This document shows positions 31,704 to 38,298 of a DNA stretch of 50,429 nt, piece by piece. Source of the DNA: a virus. The DNA is taken from positions 1 to 50,429 of IMG/VR virus record IMGVR_UViG_3300042863_000708; one strand, written 5' to 3'. Position numbers and translations under genes: made by a program. Under the pieces are notes generated by a model. That model was not told where the DNA came from and did no database searches. It saw only the letters and a list, made by a program, of their open reading frames with translations. The stretch's first letter is position 1; each line of letters opens with the position of its first letter.

Positions 31704-31804
31704 GAAAATATCCAGGAAAAAAATAGGATGGTCGTAATACCCAGGGTAAAGAGAAGAAAACATCCTCCTATAAACGTAGTAATAATATCATCACCCTTAT
31801 TCAT
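31700..31804 (-). CDS. 34-residue membrane protein coupled to the peptidase
   Basis: ATG 31804 lies behind GGGGAAG. The protein has a polar start (MNKGDDIITT) and one hydrophobic helix (FIGGCFLLFTLGITTILFF). Its stop overlaps the start of the peptidase gene (ATGA). It could anchor or gate the peptidase at the membrane; this is inference from coupling only. Confidence 0.6.
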   Translation of the reverse strand: MNKGDDIITTFIGGCFLLFTLGITTILFFSWIFS

Positions 31805-31830
31805 ATCTTCCCCATTTCATATGTATGTCA

Positions 31831-31859
31831 ATCATATCAGAAACCCGTGAATTTTTCAA
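31831..31859 (-). promoter_or_regulatory. Promoter TTGAAA-N17-TATGAT of the peptidase operon
   Basis: On the minus strand TTGAAA (31859-31854) and an extended TGATATGAT box (-10 at 31836-31831) are 17 bases apart. The -35 sits inside repeat copy A. Confidence 0.65.
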
Positions 31860-31896
31860 GCCCTTCGTAATGTCTTATAGATATAGAGAGCGCCCC
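31840..31896. repeat. CTTCGTAA/GCGCCCC intergenic element, copy A
   Basis: CTTCGTAA at 31863-31870 and GAGCGCCCC ending at 31896. It is one of eight copies with the same orientation; it lies in tandem with copy B. Confidence 0.75.
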
Positions 31897-31900
31897 AAAA

Positions 31901-31953
31901 CCTGGGGATATTTATAGTCCTTCGTAATGTTTTTATTTAGTGGGGAGCGCCCC
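31901..31953. repeat. CTTCGTAA/GCGCCCC intergenic element, copy B
   Basis: CTGGGG at the left, CTTCGTAA at 31920-31927, GGGGAGCGCCCC ending at 31953 (33 bases from CTTCGTAA start to the end, as in copy A). Confidence 0.8.
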
Positions 31954-31988
31954 GCCGCAGCTCCTACCCATCCTCTTCCTCTTTGATA

Positions 31989-32249
31989 TTAGTCTGCAAA
32001 AGATTCATAGTCTACATCTGTAGAATTAACTTGTTCTTCCTCTACCTTGCATTCCTGGCAATAGACATATATACCTGTATCTTGTACCCACTCTGCATCT
32101 TTCTTCTCATCACAACCTGCAACATATCCAGAGGGGGTCTCTTCAATAGTCCCAATAAACTTGTTGTCAATAGTAGAAAGAACAGAGATAGATACTTTGT
32201 GTCCTACATGCTGCTTGAGAAATTCCTGTGTACCACCGATATATCCCAT
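31989..32249 (-). CDS. Small protein, GTQEF family (paralogue of 32863)
   Basis: An 86-residue acidic protein. GTQEFLKQHVGHKVSISV near the N-terminus and YCQECKVEEEQVN near the end are shared in pattern with the protein at 32863. A Cys pair plus a central Cys (VAGCDEK) suggest metal binding. AAAGG precedes the start. Function unknown. Confidence 0.65.
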   Translation of the reverse strand: MGYIGGTQEFLKQHVGHKVSISVLSTIDNKFIGTIEETPSGYVAGCDEKKDAEWVQDTGIYVYCQECKVEEEQVNSTDVDYESFAD

Positions 32250-32275
32250 GACATACCTTTCGCTTAGTTGGTGAG

Positions 32276-32307
32276 TGACCCCCAGAGCCCATATACAATG
32301 GGGGCCA
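32276..32307 (-). terminator. GC-rich hairpin between two minus-strand genes
   Basis: TGACCCCC and GGGGGCCA pair as an eight-base stem on the minus-strand RNA (one G-U). It lies just after the 32317 gene and before the 32249 start, so it probably ends the upstream transcript. There is no U tract. Confidence 0.45.
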
Positions 32308-32316
32308 CCCTTTACC

Positions 32317-32562
32317 CTACTCTAGTAGATAATCTAAACTGTAAGCGTCTGTTGCCAATCTTTCTGGTGGTATCTCAACTCCATAGATTTCTATATGCTC
32401 TTGCATACCATCTATAAAGTTTTTTACATTTATTACTACTGGCAACGGTTGCTGAACAATGTAGATCGGTATTGCGTAACGCCATTCGCTAGGCATTACT
32501 TTGTTATCCGAAAAGATGTTTACTAACTTTGTTGATATACTTCGGGAATTTACCCATGTCAT
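32317..32562 (-). CDS. Small unknown protein
   Basis: An 81-residue protein from ATG 32562, which follows GAGAGGTGG. The upstream in-frame region is promoter sequence. Centre is hydrophobic beta-type (YAIPIYIVQQPLPVVINVKN). No family recognised. Confidence 0.55.
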   Translation of the reverse strand: MTWVNSRSISTKLVNIFSDNKVMPSEWRYAIPIYIVQQPLPVVINVKNFIDGMQEHIEIYGVEIPPERLATDAYSLDYLLE

Positions 32563-32583
32563 ACTTCCACCTCTCCAAGACCA

Positions 32584-32606
32584 ATGATACAACAGGGGGC
32601 TGACAG
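32584..32606 (-). promoter_or_regulatory. Spacer-motif promoter (CTGTCAGCCCCCTGTTG + TATCAT)
   Basis: Minus-strand copy of the 17-base spacer motif followed directly by a TATCAT -10. It is overlapped by a strong hairpin (GGGGGCTG 32595-32602 / CAGCCCCC 32617-32624), which may end the upstream transcript or act as an operator. Confidence 0.55.
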
Positions 32607-32624
32607 TCGCAACCGCCAGCCCCC
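32595..32624 (-). terminator. Eight-base-pair GC hairpin after the 32639 gene
   Basis: GGGGGCTG and CAGCCCCC are perfect complements with a 14-base loop. It follows the stop of the 32639-32794 gene on the minus strand and shares bases with the next promoter. Confidence 0.55.
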
Positions 32625-32638
32625 GTTAGCATCCTTGG

Positions 32639-32794
32639 TTATCGGGAGGTGACCTTTGGAGCCTTACGCAAAGAGGTAAGGTTTACAGAATCAACAAACT
32701 TACCAGCCTGACGGATCACAACTCGTTCCTGCTCACCAAAGCGGGTATCCCACTTCTCAAGGTAAGTGAACTTCTTGATGTTTTTGTTTGCCAT
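32639..32794 (-). CDS. Small basic protein, 51 residues
   Basis: Starts at ATG 32794 behind AAGGAGA and a consensus promoter. Basic beta-type sequence (NIKKFTYLEKWDTRFGEQER, LRKAPKVTSR). It is a complete single-gene transcription unit with its own promoter and hairpin, so it is likely well expressed. Unknown function. Confidence 0.65.
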   Translation of the reverse strand: MANKNIKKFTYLEKWDTRFGEQERVVIRQAGKFVDSVNLTSLRKAPKVTSR

Positions 32795-32830
32795 GATATT
32801 TCTCCTTGTTTGTTAGTTACCAACTGTATT

Positions 32831-32859
32831 ATTATAGTGATTTGTTACTGGATTGTCAA
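32831..32859 (-). promoter_or_regulatory. Perfect consensus promoter TTGACA-N17-TATAAT
   Basis: On the minus strand TTGACA (32859-32854) and TATAAT (32836-32831), 17-base spacer, reading into the 32794 gene. Confidence 0.8.
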
Positions 32860-32862
32860 GGG

Positions 32863-33114
32863 TTAATCTTCAATAACTTCCCCTGGATTTATTTCTTCTT
32901 CTATATCACAGTCAAGACAATGTAAATAATAACTCTGAGTGTTGTCCATAAACTCTCTATTATCCATTTCTCCAAGACAGGCGTAGAAATGAAGATTATG
33001 TAATTTCTGAATGTCTACATCATATGTTGCTTGAGAGGATTCAACTACTTGCATAGATAAAGAATGATCTTTATGTGCTTCCATAAATTCTTGTGTACCT
33101 GCCATAGTTGCCAT
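32863..33114 (-). CDS. Small protein, GTQEF family (paralogue of 31989)
   Basis: An 83-residue acidic protein with AGTQEFMEAHKDHSLSMQVV and a C-terminal HCLDCDIEEEINPGE, matching the 31989 protein at both ends. Probably metal-binding. AGATGGAGAT precedes the start. Confidence 0.65.
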   Translation of the reverse strand: MATMAGTQEFMEAHKDHSLSMQVVESSQATYDVDIQKLHNLHFYACLGEMDNREFMDNTQSYYLHCLDCDIEEEINPGEVIED

Positions 33115-33144
33115 TTTATCTCCATCTCATTTGTTGATAAACAG

Positions 33145-33173
33145 ATACTACCAAATTTCTGGGGAAAAAGCAA
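33145..33173 (-). promoter_or_regulatory. Promoter TTGCTT-N17-TAGTAT
   Basis: Minus-strand TTGCTT (33173-33168) and TAGTAT (33150-33145) with a 17-base spacer. The -35 and spacer lie within repeat copy C. Drives the 33114 gene. Confidence 0.55.
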
Positions 33174-33208
33174 GTCCTTCGTAAAAGAAAGATTTGGCGG
33201 GGCGCCCC
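33153..33208. repeat. CTTCGTAA/GGGGCGCCCC intergenic element, copy C
   Basis: CTGGGG, CTTCGTAA at 33177-33184 and the perfect palindrome GGGGCGCCCC at 33199-33208. Confidence 0.85.
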
Positions 33209-33219
33209 CTTTAAAATTG

Positions 33220-33296
33220 TGGTGGGGGCAGTAGGACTTGAACCTACGACGACCGTGTTATGAGCACGGGGCTCTAACCAGCTGAGCTATGCCCCC
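33220..33296 (-). tRNA. tRNA with CAT anticodon (Met or Ile2)
   Basis: A full cloverleaf: acceptor GGGGGCA/TGCCCCC, D stem GCTC/GAGC, anticodon stem CCGTG/CACGG with loop CTCATAA, T stem GTAGG/CCTAC with TTCAAGT. CCA is encoded. CAT can mean elongator Met or, after lysidine modification, Ile for ATA codons; ATA is common in this AT-rich DNA, so Ile2 is worth considering. Confidence 0.92.
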
Positions 33297-33304
33297 CACA
33301 CCAA

Positions 33305-33508
33305 TTAATCTTCTATCATTACTTCAATCATAGAATCAGATGGATATTCCCATATAGCATCTTCTCCCCATCCATCATCATATCCAAAGACAATTACTAT
33401 ATCTGTTTGGATATCTATCTTTGTTACATGAACAACTTTGTCATGTATTTTTACTACATCCCCTGGCTCTATAAAATTTATGAGCATGAGATCATTAACT
33501 ACCCACAT
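33305..33508 (-). CDS. Small beta-type protein
   Basis: A 67-residue protein whose centre (EPGDVVKIHDKVVHVTKIDI) looks like a small SH3/KOW-like barrel. Overlaps the upstream stop (TAATG). Unknown function. Confidence 0.55.
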   Translation of the reverse strand: MWVVNDLMLINFIEPGDVVKIHDKVVHVTKIDIQTDIVIVFGYDDGWGEDAIWEYPSDSMIEVMIED

Positions 33509-33798
33509 TAAATCTTCTCTAGCATTCCAAGAGGGGTAGTGATGTTGCGAGAGAACTTGCCAGCGGGGGTATCAAGATCAATAACAACCTTGGTTCTATT
33601 AACCTTTGTTATAGTTGCAGTAGAACCATTAAGATACTTTGGATTAGCATTGATGATCTTTACCTTATCACCAATCTGGAACTCCCATATCTGAGGCTTG
33701 AGTGCGTCCTTGCGAATCTTTACTGCCTTAACGATACCATCTAGAAACTCGTCTGCTTCACCAGATAAAATTGTGTAATTAATCTCTTCTATGTTCAT
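33508..33798 (-). CDS. Small KOW/SH3-like protein
   Basis: A 96-residue protein. Residues 41-85 (FQIGDKVKIINANPKYLNGS, then ATITKVNRTKVVIDLD) have the pattern of KOW-type nucleic-acid-binding barrels. First part helical. Coupled to both neighbours by TAATG overlaps. Confidence 0.6.
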   Translation of the reverse strand: MNIEEINYTILSGEADEFLDGIVKAVKIRKDALKPQIWEFQIGDKVKIINANPKYLNGSTATITKVNRTKVVIDLDTPAGKFSRNITTPLGMLEKI

Positions 33799-33971
33799 TA
33801 CATCTCCTCTGCATCTATTGAATCACCATCAAATGAAATACCAACACTATTTACTTCTTCGCTATCATAGTCTCCATTGAGAATTTTGTCAATAGCCTCT
33901 TCCTTGGAAGATGCCTCAACGGTAGTGTTTAGCGTGTCAATCTCATTCCATGATACAAGATACTTAGACAT
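33798..33971 (-). CDS. Small acidic protein, 57 residues
   Basis: Starts at ATG 33971, overlapping the upstream stop, and its TAA overlaps the next ATG. Sequence begins MSKYLVSWNEIDTL and is acidic toward the end (DGDSIDAEEM), like small antirepressor or anti-enzyme proteins in size only. Unknown function. Confidence 0.6.
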   Translation of the reverse strand: MSKYLVSWNEIDTLNTTVEASSKEEAIDKILNGDYDSEEVNSVGISFDGDSIDAEEM

Positions 33972-34243
33972 TATATCCTCCCAGATACATTGTAGATACC
34001 CATGTCATATACAAACATCTCAGTAGTGTTGTGAGCAGACTCACCATAGAACAACTTAGACTTCTTTACACCGTCAATCGTATAGGTCACACGATAAAAG
34101 TCAGGGAAGGGGAAGCCACGCTCTACCTTGGCAGAAACACTCTGACCCTTCCAAGTATCAGCAGAGTCCTCAAAGATATTATCCCAAGACTTGACAGAAT
34201 CTACGCTAGGCCGTTTGCTGGGGTAACGCGACATGGTATTCAT
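33971..34243 (-). CDS. Small basic protein
   Basis: About 90 residues (MSRYPSKRPSVDSVKSWDNI, later VERGFPFPDFYRVTYTIDG). ATG at 34246, 34243 or 34234 could serve; 34243 is best spaced from AGGAG. It overlaps the preceding gene. Unknown function. Confidence 0.55.
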   Translation of the reverse strand: MNTMSRYPSKRPSVDSVKSWDNIFEDSADTWKGQSVSAKVERGFPFPDFYRVTYTIDGVKKSKLFYGESAHNTTEMFVYDMGIYNVSGRI

Positions 34244-34430
34244 CATACTCCTCTAGTGTGTGTAGGACAAAATCATATCCTATCTGCCTTACAATGTCAA
34301 GGTATAGGTCTAACTCGTTTTGATTCTCCAGGGTGCAAATAAACTCTTCACCCCACCCCTCACCAATTACAGTCTTGTAAGCTTCATGGTAGGTAGTTGC
34401 TCCATCAGTACACTCATAGATATGGATCAC
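34206..34430 (-). CDS. Small acidic protein
   Basis: A 74-residue protein (TVIGEGWGEEFICTLENQNE, LEEYDEYHVALP). Overlaps the upstream gene by four bases and the downstream by about 40. No family recognised. Confidence 0.5.
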   Translation of the reverse strand: MIHIYECTDGATTYHEAYKTVIGEGWGEEFICTLENQNELDLYLDIVRQIGYDFVLHTLEEYDEYHVALPQQTA

Positions 34431-34636
34431 AATTCTTGTCCGTTCTCATCTAGGTAAGTGATATCGTGTCGTGAGATAGGTGCTCGCATATCTTCTTCCA
34501 CCCACTCAGTAATATAGTCCATGATGGTGTCAAGGTCAATAGGATCTACACCCATTTCTTCTAGATCCTTTGTCAATGCTGGCACATCATAAGTAATAGA
34601 TCTAACAACGTTAATTCTTTCAGGCAGTGTTTCCAT
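34427..34636 (-). CDS. Small acidic helical protein
   Basis: A 69-residue protein (VPALTKDLEEMGVDPIDLDT). AGGAAGGATAAC precedes the start. No family recognised. Confidence 0.5.
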   Translation of the reverse strand: METLPERINVVRSITYDVPALTKDLEEMGVDPIDLDTIMDYITEWVEEDMRAPISRHDITYLDENGQEL

Positions 34637-34638
34637 TG

Positions 34639-34989
34639 TTATCCTTCCTCCAATTCACATTCACAGTCGTCCTTAAAATTCTCTCCGCATTCATCACAGA
34701 GTTCTTCTTCTTCATCAATAACAATACATTGGTATCCATCTGTCCAAGGCACAGAACAAATAAGATATCCTAATCTATTTACATATGATTGACCAGATGT
34801 TAAGTAAGTACCCCTATTTTCTCCGTCAATCCATGTCCAGACATTCTCATCTGGTTGGCTATTAACAAACTGAATCTCCTCACCATATGTCTCAAACATC
34901 TCACCATTCCAAGAAGCATTAGGATCTAAATGATTTTTGATAGGTTTGTACTTCTCATACCATTCATCTTCTGTCATTTCTTCTGTCAT
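34639..34989 (-). CDS. Acidic protein with C-terminal CxxC...C.C
   Basis: A 116-residue strongly acidic protein ending ELCDECGENFKDDCECELEEG, a four-Cys probable zinc site. Trp-rich centre (ENVWTWIDGENRG). Overlaps the upstream gene (ATGA). Unknown function. Confidence 0.55.
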   Translation of the reverse strand: MTEEMTEDEWYEKYKPIKNHLDPNASWNGEMFETYGEEIQFVNSQPDENVWTWIDGENRGTYLTSGQSYVNRLGYLICSVPWTDGYQCIVIDEEEELCDECGENFKDDCECELEEG

Positions 34990-35219
34990 TCTGACTCCTC
35001 ATCTAAAGCGTGGTCACTAAAGAATGCTACACCGCTATCATAGCCTTGCCGCCAGAAATGTGCAAGGTCTAGCGGAATAAATTCAGGGCAATCACGAAAT
35101 GATTCATTAGGAAAAAGCTCTATCAATTCATCTGGTGCCCAACCAATATAACCAATCATCCATGCCATTGCAAATACTTCTTTATCTGTATTAGGTATTC
35201 TAGGATTAGTTTGCATCAT
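34986..35219 (-). CDS. Small conserved-looking protein
   Basis: A 77-residue protein with aromatic and acidic motifs (AWMIGYIGWAPDELIELFPN; FWRQGYDSGVAFFSDHA). Coupled by ATGA overlaps on both sides. Unknown function. Confidence 0.55.
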   Translation of the reverse strand: MMQTNPRIPNTDKEVFAMAWMIGYIGWAPDELIELFPNESFRDCPEFIPLDLAHFWRQGYDSGVAFFSDHALDEESE

Positions 35220-35365
35220 GCCTCCTGAAAGTTAAAATATAAACGAGGGGAGTTAGCAAAGTCAAGAGTGCCACGCACCCCATCTGACTTACGCTCTACT
35301 ACGCACATGTTCATAGCAAAGCCAAGTACGGTAAACTGTTCTAACATATCATCTTTGGTCATCAT
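35216..35365 (-). CDS. Small unknown protein, 49 residues
   Basis: Starts at ATG 35365 three bases after the 35368 gene and ends overlapping the 35219 start. Sequence begins MMTKDDMLEQFTVLGF and has VVERKSDGVRGTLDF. No family recognised. Confidence 0.55.
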   Translation of the reverse strand: MMTKDDMLEQFTVLGFAMNMCVVERKSDGVRGTLDFANSPRLYFNFQEA

Positions 35366-35367
35366 GA

Positions 35368-35847
35368 CTAATCCTTCCAACTAACCTCGTCGTAGTTAAT
35401 TTCTATATCATCTTGATAGATATCAACATTCCACTCATCTGAGAAGGGTGCAGAGAACTCAAATGAAATATGATTCTCAAAGTTGTCAATGTCCTCGTCC
35501 ATCGGAATCTCAATAGTTCCACGGTATGTAACAGTAACAGTCACATCATACTTATTAACGAGGGTAATCTCAAGGGCTTCTGCAACAGCAGTAAAATTGT
35601 CTTTGCCAAACTCATCATCCTTAAATGATTCAAGAATGATAACCTTTGCATTCTTGATAAGATTGTTTCCGTATGAATTCTGTCGTTGAAGAGCAGAAAT
35701 AGTATTCCTAAGAGAAACTATATCAAGTCTGAAGGTTTCATTCTCTTTTGCCATAACACCAAGATCATAGGCCATTTGCTTTACCTGATCTGGTGAGTAG
35801 TAGGTGTAGGCATCAGAGGTATCAACGGGGGTATCTAGATAAGTCAT
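35368..35847 (-). CDS. Unknown protein with coiled coil and beta domain
   Basis: A 159-residue protein. Residues about 20-60 are a helix suited to a coiled coil (DQVKQMAYDLGVMAKENETF); residues 95-155 are acidic beta strands (VTVTVTYRGTIEIPMDED). Preceded by AAGGAGA. No family recognised. Confidence 0.6.
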   Translation of the reverse strand: MTYLDTPVDTSDAYTYYSPDQVKQMAYDLGVMAKENETFRLDIVSLRNTISALQRQNSYGNNLIKNAKVIILESFKDDEFGKDNFTAVAEALEITLVNKYDVTVTVTYRGTIEIPMDEDIDNFENHISFEFSAPFSDEWNVDIYQDDIEINYDEVSWKD

Positions 35848-35873
35848 ATCTCTCCTTAGTTGTTGTTATACAT

Positions 35874-35902
35874 ACCCTATATGATAAACAATGATAAGTC
35901 AA
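35874..35902 (-). promoter_or_regulatory. Promoter TTGACT-N17-TAGGGT
   Basis: Minus-strand TTGACT (35902-35897) and TAGGGT (35879-35874), 17-base spacer, before the 35847 gene. Confidence 0.6.
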
Positions 35903-35913
35903 GAATGTTTTGC

Positions 35914-35969
35914 AATTTTGTGAGGATTTTTTAAGGTCTTCGTAAAAGAAGATATTTGGGGGGCGCCCC
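35914..35969. repeat. CTTCGTAA/GGGGCGCCCC intergenic element, copy D
   Basis: CTTCGTAA at 35938-35945 and the palindrome GGGGCGCCCC at 35960-35969. Confidence 0.85.
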
Positions 35970-35979
35970 AGCTCTCTGA

Positions 35980-36034
35980 CATAGCAGTGCCCCCCGCAGG
36001 ATTACTACGAGGGGCACCGCCGTCTAGGGCTATG
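35980..36034 (-). terminator. Two-part hairpin at the end of the DUF932 gene
   Basis: GTGCCCC (35987-35993) pairs with GGGGCAC (36011-36017), and CATAGC (35980-35985) with GCTATG (36029-36034). It overlaps the stop codon of the 36030 gene. Confidence 0.5.
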
Positions 36035-37016
36035 CTGCCGTCAGTTCCCTGACCGCAGATAGAATGCGAGCCTTTTCACTATTTGTTGCAACATCAAAAC
36101 CTGATGCAGCAGCAGACATTGACTCTGTGCTGCCCTTGCGAGCAGTACGATACCAGTCCAGTCGCTCAGTAATTGCATTGAGAGCACCCCACGCAGTACC
36201 AGCGATCATGTTATTAGTTGGACCCGTGTAGATAGAATTAATTGTGTCAATTTTATTTTCCCACTTTGTCATGCTGCCCTTTGCATCTTTCTCAGGCTTA
36301 GGATAAATAGCAGACACGATATCAAAAAACTTCTCAGCACTAACTTCGCGTGCATAAAGTTCTGCTGCCTGCTTATCGAATTCGTCCATAAACTTATGAG
36401 CAAGACCAAGAGCCTCACGCGCAACAGCAACGCGACCATCAACAGTCTGTGTGTGTCGAATCTTGTAGGATTGCTTTACGCCTTGCAAAGCCATGTTCAA
36501 AGTATTTTGGCAAACAACACGGACAGGGGTAACACTAGCCTGCACAGCAAGCGATCCATCATGTGATGTGTGAACTAACAGATATGAATTTACCTTATCG
36601 CCTACACCATTAGGGTCAATGACAGACTCACGCTCAAGAGCAAGCGAACCAAAGACAACAGTACCGTTTTTGATTGAGCCTGCGGTTTCCCAACGAGCAC
36701 CGTCTAGAATGTTGTCAGCAAAATTAAATAGTTGCTCATTCTGTACAACCTTGTAACGCTCACCTACCATGCCAAGCACATCAGCATGACCGTCAAAAGG
36801 ATTGCTACGAGTAACCGCAAAGTATTCGCGGTGTGAACGGCCTGGAAGCGTGACACTCTCTAGGCGAACATTCCAGTTAGAAAGGTATGCAAGATCAAGC
36901 ATTTCCCGCGTGGTGACTTCATCATTAAATACTGTGCCAAGATTGTGCCAAGCGGGTTCGCGCAAAGACGCGAATGCTGCTTCGCCATTTTGACCGACCT
37001 CAACTGCTGCAACCAT
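36030..37016 (-). CDS. DUF932 phage/plasmid-like protein
   Basis: A 328-residue protein. AAFASLREPAWHNLGTVF, VGERYKVVQNEQLFNFADNI and VRVVCQNTLNMAL are typical of DUF932 (TIGR03299-like), widespread in phages and plasmids and of unknown function. Preceded by AGGAGA and a consensus -35. Its base composition is less AT-rich than most neighbours, hinting at transfer from another source. Confidence 0.88.
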   Translation of the reverse strand: MVAAVEVGQNGEAAFASLREPAWHNLGTVFNDEVTTREMLDLAYLSNWNVRLESVTLPGRSHREYFAVTRSNPFDGHADVLGMVGERYKVVQNEQLFNFADNILDGARWETAGSIKNGTVVFGSLALERESVIDPNGVGDKVNSYLLVHTSHDGSLAVQASVTPVRVVCQNTLNMALQGVKQSYKIRHTQTVDGRVAVAREALGLAHKFMDEFDKQAAELYAREVSAEKFFDIVSAIYPKPEKDAKGSMTKWENKIDTINSIYTGPTNNMIAGTAWGALNAITERLDWYRTARKGSTESMSAAASGFDVATNSEKARILSAVRELTAA

Positions 37017-37053
37017 TTTGTCTCCTTGATAGATTGGAATTTCTTATGACCTA

Positions 37054-37083
37054 AGAGTAACAGAACGGCCTGACATTTGTCAA
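37054..37083 (-). promoter_or_regulatory. Promoter of the DUF932 gene with TGTCAGGCC spacer
   Basis: Minus-strand TTGACA (37083-37078) and TACTCT (37059-37054), 18 bases apart. The spacer ATGTCAGGCCGTTCTGT is a diverged copy of the spacer motif family. Confidence 0.65.
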
Positions 37084-37106
37084 GAGTTTTCAGATATATT
37101 TTCAGG

Positions 37107-37161
37107 AATTTCTGGGGGTTTTTAAAGCTCTTCGTAAAAGGCAGAAAAAGCGGGGCGCCCC
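37107..37161. repeat. CTTCGTAA/GGGGCGCCCC intergenic element, copy E
   Basis: AATTTCTGGGGG, CTTCGTAA at 37130-37137 and GGGGCGCCCC at 37152-37161. Confidence 0.85.
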
Positions 37162-37163
37162 CC

Positions 37164-37424
37164 TCACACCCTCCACTTAGCCAAAAATGAATAAATTAAT
37201 TCATTAGGAACATGAGAATACACTCTAGTGTCTAGGTCTGGCTCTGCATGTGTATAGTCTGCAAACTCTGCAATAATTTCTGTCTGAAAATCTTTGCCAA
37301 TAAAGAAAGCAATTTCGCTAGACTTTCCAGGAACACAGTAGTGCCTCTCACTATCTTGCACACTAATTTTGTCTGCTAGTGGGTGATTAATTTTTACAGG
37401 ATTTTTAAATGTGTAGTCTTTCAT
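37164..37424 (-). CDS. Small unknown protein
   Basis: An 86-residue protein from ATG 37424, which follows AGGGAG and overlaps the upstream stop (TAATG). Beta/alpha mix (KISVQDSERHYCVPGKSSEI; VPNELIYSFLAKWRV). No family recognised. Confidence 0.6.
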   Translation of the reverse strand: MKDYTFKNPVKINHPLADKISVQDSERHYCVPGKSSEIAFFIGKDFQTEIIAEFADYTHAEPDLDTRVYSHVPNELIYSFLAKWRV

Positions 37425-37981
37425 TATTCTGCACTCCCTCTTTTTACTATCCAGATTAAAGCTTGCGCGGTACGCGGGGTTAGTCCAAACTCTTTTGCAA
37501 CTTTGCAAACAGAATTTACTAGCGTATTGTATTGTGATTTATTTACACCCTTGCTTGCGTCAAGGTGTGCCGCACGAATCATCCAAACATCGATGACTAC
37601 CGCGTCAGTATCTCCCGCAATGGCGCGAGCGAATGCGTTAGTCTTCTGACCATTGAGAGAATCAAAACCTTTAGTCATTGCAGACTCTGCCATTTTTAGA
37701 TTATTGCTAAGCCCCACTACGGGCTTACCCATTGAGAACGCGAGAGACTTGGCAACATTACTTGACCAACGCTCACGGGGTGAGAATGCCGCAACGATAG
37801 ACGCGCCAATCTCAAGCGATACACCTAGATTTTCTGCAACATCTTCCGCAACTTCCTGGGCCTCGTGATACCAAACACTAGCGGCCTCAACTTGTGCGAG
37901 GGTAGCCTGCAAAATACATTGGTAATATGAATGCTCTGAAACTTCGGCAAGGGCAACGGGGTAATCAATAATTTTTATCAT
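37424..37981 (-). CDS. Conserved phage protein, glycosylase-like motifs
   Basis: A 185-residue helical protein. AAFSPRERWSSNVAKSLAFS, GQKTNAFARAIAGD, AVVIDVWMIRAA and ALIWIVKRG recur in actinophage proteins of unknown function; the KTxxFAR...VIDVWM arrangement recalls HhH-GPD DNA glycosylases. That link is weak. Its promoter gives a leaderless start. GC-richer than its surroundings, like the DUF932 gene. Confidence 0.65.
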   Translation of the reverse strand: MIKIIDYPVALAEVSEHSYYQCILQATLAQVEAASVWYHEAQEVAEDVAENLGVSLEIGASIVAAFSPRERWSSNVAKSLAFSMGKPVVGLSNNLKMAESAMTKGFDSLNGQKTNAFARAIAGDTDAVVIDVWMIRAAHLDASKGVNKSQYNTLVNSVCKVAKEFGLTPRTAQALIWIVKRGSAE

Positions 37982-37987
37982 GAGATT

Positions 37988-38016
37988 AACCTATCTTATT
38001 ATTGGCTAAATGTCAA
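37988..38016 (-). promoter_or_regulatory. Promoter TTGACA-N17-TAGGTT, leaderless gene 37981
   Basis: Minus-strand TTGACA (38016-38011) and TAGGTT (37993-37988) are 17 bases apart; six bases later comes the ATG at 37981, with no ribosome binding site. Confidence 0.7.
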
Positions 38017-38142
38017 GGACTTATGCTTAATTTTTCTAGAATATCTAGATTTATTTTTATGGGGCATAGCAGCATTAGACCGTCGCAATTCTAGGACAGC
38101 CTGCAATTGCTCGCGGGTACGGCGTGGCTTGTTTCTCATCAT
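37999..38142 (-). CDS. Small basic protein, 47 residues
   Basis: Starts with ATGATG at 38142, six bases after a TAGGAT -10, so it is probably leaderless. Very basic (NKPRRTREQLQAVLELRRSN; HKNKSRYSRKIKHK), a likely nucleic-acid binder. Its 3' end carries the promoter of the next gene. Confidence 0.6.
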   Translation of the reverse strand: MMRNKPRRTREQLQAVLELRRSNAAMPHKNKSRYSRKIKHKSLTFSQ

Positions 38143-38148
38143 GGATTT

Positions 38149-38171
38149 ATCCTAGCATAAGGGCCTGACAT
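38149..38171 (-). promoter_or_regulatory. Spacer-motif promoter (ATGTCAGGCCCTTATGC + TAGGAT)
   Basis: Minus-strand copy of the 17-base spacer motif (38171-38155), then TAGGAT (38154-38149), then exactly six bases to the ATG at 38142. Confidence 0.6.
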
Positions 38172-38180
38172 TTATATGCA

Positions 38181-38236
38181 AATTTCAGGGGATTTTATAA
38201 CATCTTCGTAACAGAGTTATCCACAGGGAGCGCCCC
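38181..38236. repeat. CTTCGTAA/GCGCCCC intergenic element, copy F
   Basis: AATTTCAGGGG, CTTCGTAA at 38204-38211, and GGGAGCGCCCC ending at 38236. It sits in the divergent intergenic region and contains TTATCCACA. Confidence 0.8.
38217..38225 (+). promoter_or_regulatory. Perfect DnaA box TTATCCACA
   Basis: TTATCCACA equals the consensus host DnaA box and lies inside repeat copy F at the divergence point of the two accessory operons. A single box is not proof of an origin. Confidence 0.4.
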
Positions 38237-38269
38237 GCCCTTTCGTTATCAAATTGTTACCCAATAGAT

Positions 38270-38298
38270 TTGACTATGCATTTAATTTGTGATAGATT
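38270..38298 (+). promoter_or_regulatory. Promoter TTGACT-N17-TAGATT
   Basis: TTGACT (38270-38275) and TAGATT (38293-38298), 17-base spacer, reading right into the 38332 gene, which has a GAGGAAAGG site. Confidence 0.65.
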
